Assembly: GCA_020048795.1 (NCBI GenBank) | Contig: JAIFMA010000223.1 | Location: 1 to 6,645, forward strand | From: Rhodoferax sp. | GTDB lineage: Bacteria > Pseudomonadota > Gammaproteobacteria > Burkholderiales > Burkholderiaceae_C | Length of the DNA stretch: 6,645 nucleotides | Direction of reading: 5' to 3' | Part shown: positions 5,478-6,645 of the stretch, in pieces | Layout of the letters: each line of letters opens with the position of its first letter | Numbering within the stretch: the first letter of the stretch is position 1 | Notes under the pieces: generated by a model | What the model saw: only the letters and a program-made list of their open reading frames with translations | Database searches by the model: none | Told to the model about the DNA's origin: nothing | Program-made: the position numbers and the translations under genes

Positions 5478-5492
5478 CTGGGCGAAGCCCAG
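5478..5492 (+). other. Hairpin 2 in the ubiX-ubiD gap
   Basis: CTGGGC (5478-5483) and GCCCAG (5487-5492) give a 6-bp, five-GC stem closed by a GAA loop, 4 nt after the orphan Shine-Dalgarno. No T-tract follows. Confidence 0.5.
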
Positions 5493-5511
5493 ACCGGGGG
5501 ACATTCGCGGA

Positions 5512-5525
5512 GTCGGATACCCGAC
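5512..5525 (+). other. Hairpin 3 in the ubiX-ubiD gap
   Basis: GTCGG (5512-5516) and CCGAC (5521-5525) make a 5-bp stem with a 4-nt loop (ATAC). Short on its own; notable as the third in a row. Confidence 0.35.
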
Positions 5526-5600
5526 GTGCGCTGCGGGTTAAAGCTGCCTGCGCGGCTATGGCAGACGGTTATTTCAAGTTAATCTTTTGAGAACAACACT

Positions 5601-6645
5601 GTGGCTTACCGAGACTTAAGAGAGTTCATCAGCCAACTGGAGCAGCTGGGCGAGCTCAAGCGGGTTCAAGCCGAGGTCTCGCCACACCTGGAAATGACCG
5701 CCCTGTGTGACCGCACCCTGCGTGCCGGTGGCCCGGCGCTGTTGTTCGAGCACCCCACCGGCCATCACATACCGGTGCTGGGTAACCTGTTTGGCACGAC
5801 CCGCCGCGTGGCACTGGGCATGGGTGTCAGCGATGTCAGCGAGTTGCGCCAGTTTGGCCACGTGTTGGCCACGCTGAAGGAGCCAGAGGCCCCCAAGGGC
5901 TTCAAGGAACTGATCGGCATGCGCAGCCTGGTCAAAACCCTGTGGAGCATGGCACCCAAAGAGCTGCACAGCGCACCGTGCCAGGAAATCGTTTGGGAAG
6001 GATCAGAAGTCGATCTGGCGCGCCTGCCGGTGCAGCACTGCTGGCCGGGCGACGTGGCACCACTCATCACCTGGGGGCTGGTCATCACGCAAGGCCCGCA
6101 CAAAGCCCGGCAAAACCTGGGCATTTACCGCCAGCAGGTGCTGGCGCGTAACAAGGTGATCATGCGCTGGCTGCCACACCGCGGTGGCGCGCTAGACTTT
6201 CGGGAGCACGCAGCGCAGCACCCTGGCGGACCCTACCCGGTTTGCGTGGCCCTGGGAGCCGACCCAGCCACCATTCTGGGTGCCGTCACGCCGGTGCCCG
6301 ACAGTTTGAGTGAATACCAGTTTGCCGGGCTGTTGCGCGGCAGCCGCACCGAGCTGGTCAAGGCGCTGGGCAGCGAACTGCGTGTGCCAGCCTTTGCCGA
6401 AATCGTGCTCGAAGGCCATATCTATCCCGATGCCACGCACAAAAGCGGGTTCGAACACGCGCTCGAAGGCCCGTTTGGCGACCACACCGGCTACTACAAC
6501 GAACAGGCCGAGTTCCCGGTGTTCACCATTGACCGCATCACCCAGCGCGCTGATCCGATTTACCACTCCACCTACACCGGCAAACCACCTGATGAGCCGG
6601 CCATGCTGGCGCTGGCCTTGAACGAGCTGTTTGTTCCCTTGCTAC
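5601..6645 (+). CDS. ubiD: UbiD, prFMN-dependent 3-polyprenyl-4-hydroxybenzoate decarboxylase (5' part; cut by window end)
   Basis: The frame starts at GTG 5601 ('MAYRDLREFISQLEQLGELK', the usual UbiD N-terminus) and is open to the last base: 348 codons of an expected ~480-500. UbiD removes the ring carboxyl group of 3-polyprenyl-4-hydroxybenzoate using prenylated FMN made by UbiX. The cofactor/metal site is visible in 'WGLVITQGPHKARQNLGIYRQQ' (158-179; key residues H167-K168, R170, N172, R177), 'MRWLPHRGGALDF' (188-200, H193) and E238 in 'DSLSEYQFAGLLRG'. The catalytic loop is 'LEGPFGDHTGYY' (288-299), where E289 and D294, with R177, correspond to the family's Glu-Arg-acid triad. Start evidence is homology: upstream there is only a weak TGAGA (5588-5592). 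No frameshift or stop is seen. Whether it is transcribed from the ubiU promoter through the 196-bp gap, or from its own, is not visible. Confidence 0.94.
   Translation, partial: MAYRDLREFISQLEQLGELKRVQAEVSPHLEMTALCDRTLRAGGPALLFEHPTGHHIPVLGNLFGTTRRVALGMGVSDVSELRQFGHVLATLKEPEAPKGFKELIGMRSLVKTLWSMAPKELHSAPCQEIVWEGSEVDLARLPVQHCWPGDVAPLITWGLVITQGPHKARQNLGIYRQQVLARNKVIMRWLPHRGGALDFREHAAQHPGGPYPVCVALGADPATILGAVTPVPDSLSEYQFAGLLRGSRTELVKALGSELRVPAFAEIVLEGHIYPDATHKSGFEHALEGPFGDHTGYYNEQAEFPVFTIDRITQRADPIYHSTYTGKPPDEPAMLALALNELFVPLL

Larger units (their letters stand above)
5405..5600 (+). other. ubiX-ubiD intergenic region with hairpins; no convincing gene
   Basis: This 196-bp gap is long for an otherwise compact operon. 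A 61-codon frame (ATG 5405 to TGA 5590) begins immediately after the ubiX stop, but has no ribosome site, is arginine/alanine-rich and matches no family I know. The DNA holds three small perfect hairpins (5439-5458, 5478-5492, 5512-5525), a weaker one (CTGCC 5544-5548 with GGCAG 5560-5564), and a strong Shine-Dalgarno at 5466-5473 without a start codon. It could be a structured leader of ubiD, a repeat insertion or remnant DNA. No T-tract terminator and no convincing promoter are visible. Confidence 0.5.

Noticed and set aside
5405..5590. 61-codon frame starting directly after the ubiX stop (TAAATG)
   Set aside because: No ribosome site, arginine/alanine-rich composition typical of GC-rich noncoding DNA, no recognised family, and its DNA is occupied by hairpins. 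Kept as a note in the intergenic entry, not called as a gene.

Overview
The window looks like chromosomal DNA from a facultatively anaerobic betaproteobacterium, probably Comamonadaceae and Rhodoferax/Polaromonas-like. This rests on GC-rich coding, close agreement of the proteins with proteobacterial ubiquinone enzymes, and a dispersed 'GTCATyGCGAGCG-AGCGCGGC-ATCC' type repeat. The assignment is inference; no rRNA or other marker is present. All supported genes lie on the + strand.

Left part (1-2030): the 3' end of an NMT1/THI5-type ABC-transporter substrate-binding protein (1-465). Next is a 232-bp gap holding an inverted-repeat element (480-589), a perfect 12-bp palindrome (636-647) and a likely -10 box (666-671). 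A TetR-family regulator resembling RutR follows (698-1375). After it comes a small membrane protein with a C-terminal cyclic-nucleotide-binding domain (1422-2030). The transporter-regulator pair suggests uptake of a pyrimidine-like compound under a uracil-type sensor, but the rest of that locus lies outside the window.

Right part (2200-6645): a contiguous ubiquinone-biosynthesis cluster, ubiU-ubiV-ubiT-ubiX-ubiD (last gene cut by the window edge). UbiU and UbiV are the [4Fe-4S] U32-family proteins that, with the SCP2-domain lipid-binding protein UbiT, replace the O2-dependent ring hydroxylases when oxygen is absent. UbiX makes prenylated FMN, and UbiD uses it to decarboxylate the polyprenyl-hydroxybenzoate intermediate. 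The cluster therefore joins the O2-independent hydroxylation module to the decarboxylation module. All eight cysteines expected to hold the two Fe-S clusters are present, with the spacing of the E. coli proteins. A 9/10 FNR/Anr-type box (2200-2213) lies upstream of ubiU, placed as for a class II FNR-activated promoter, so anaerobic induction is expected.

The genes are tightly packed (ATGA overlap ubiU/ubiV, 19 bp ubiV/ubiT, 29 bp ubiT/ubiX), except for a 196-bp gap between ubiX and ubiD. That gap holds three small hairpins and a perfect Shine-Dalgarno sequence with no start codon behind it. A 9-bp hairpin also covers the ubiX start. I see no tRNA, rRNA, CRISPR, transposase or phage gene.
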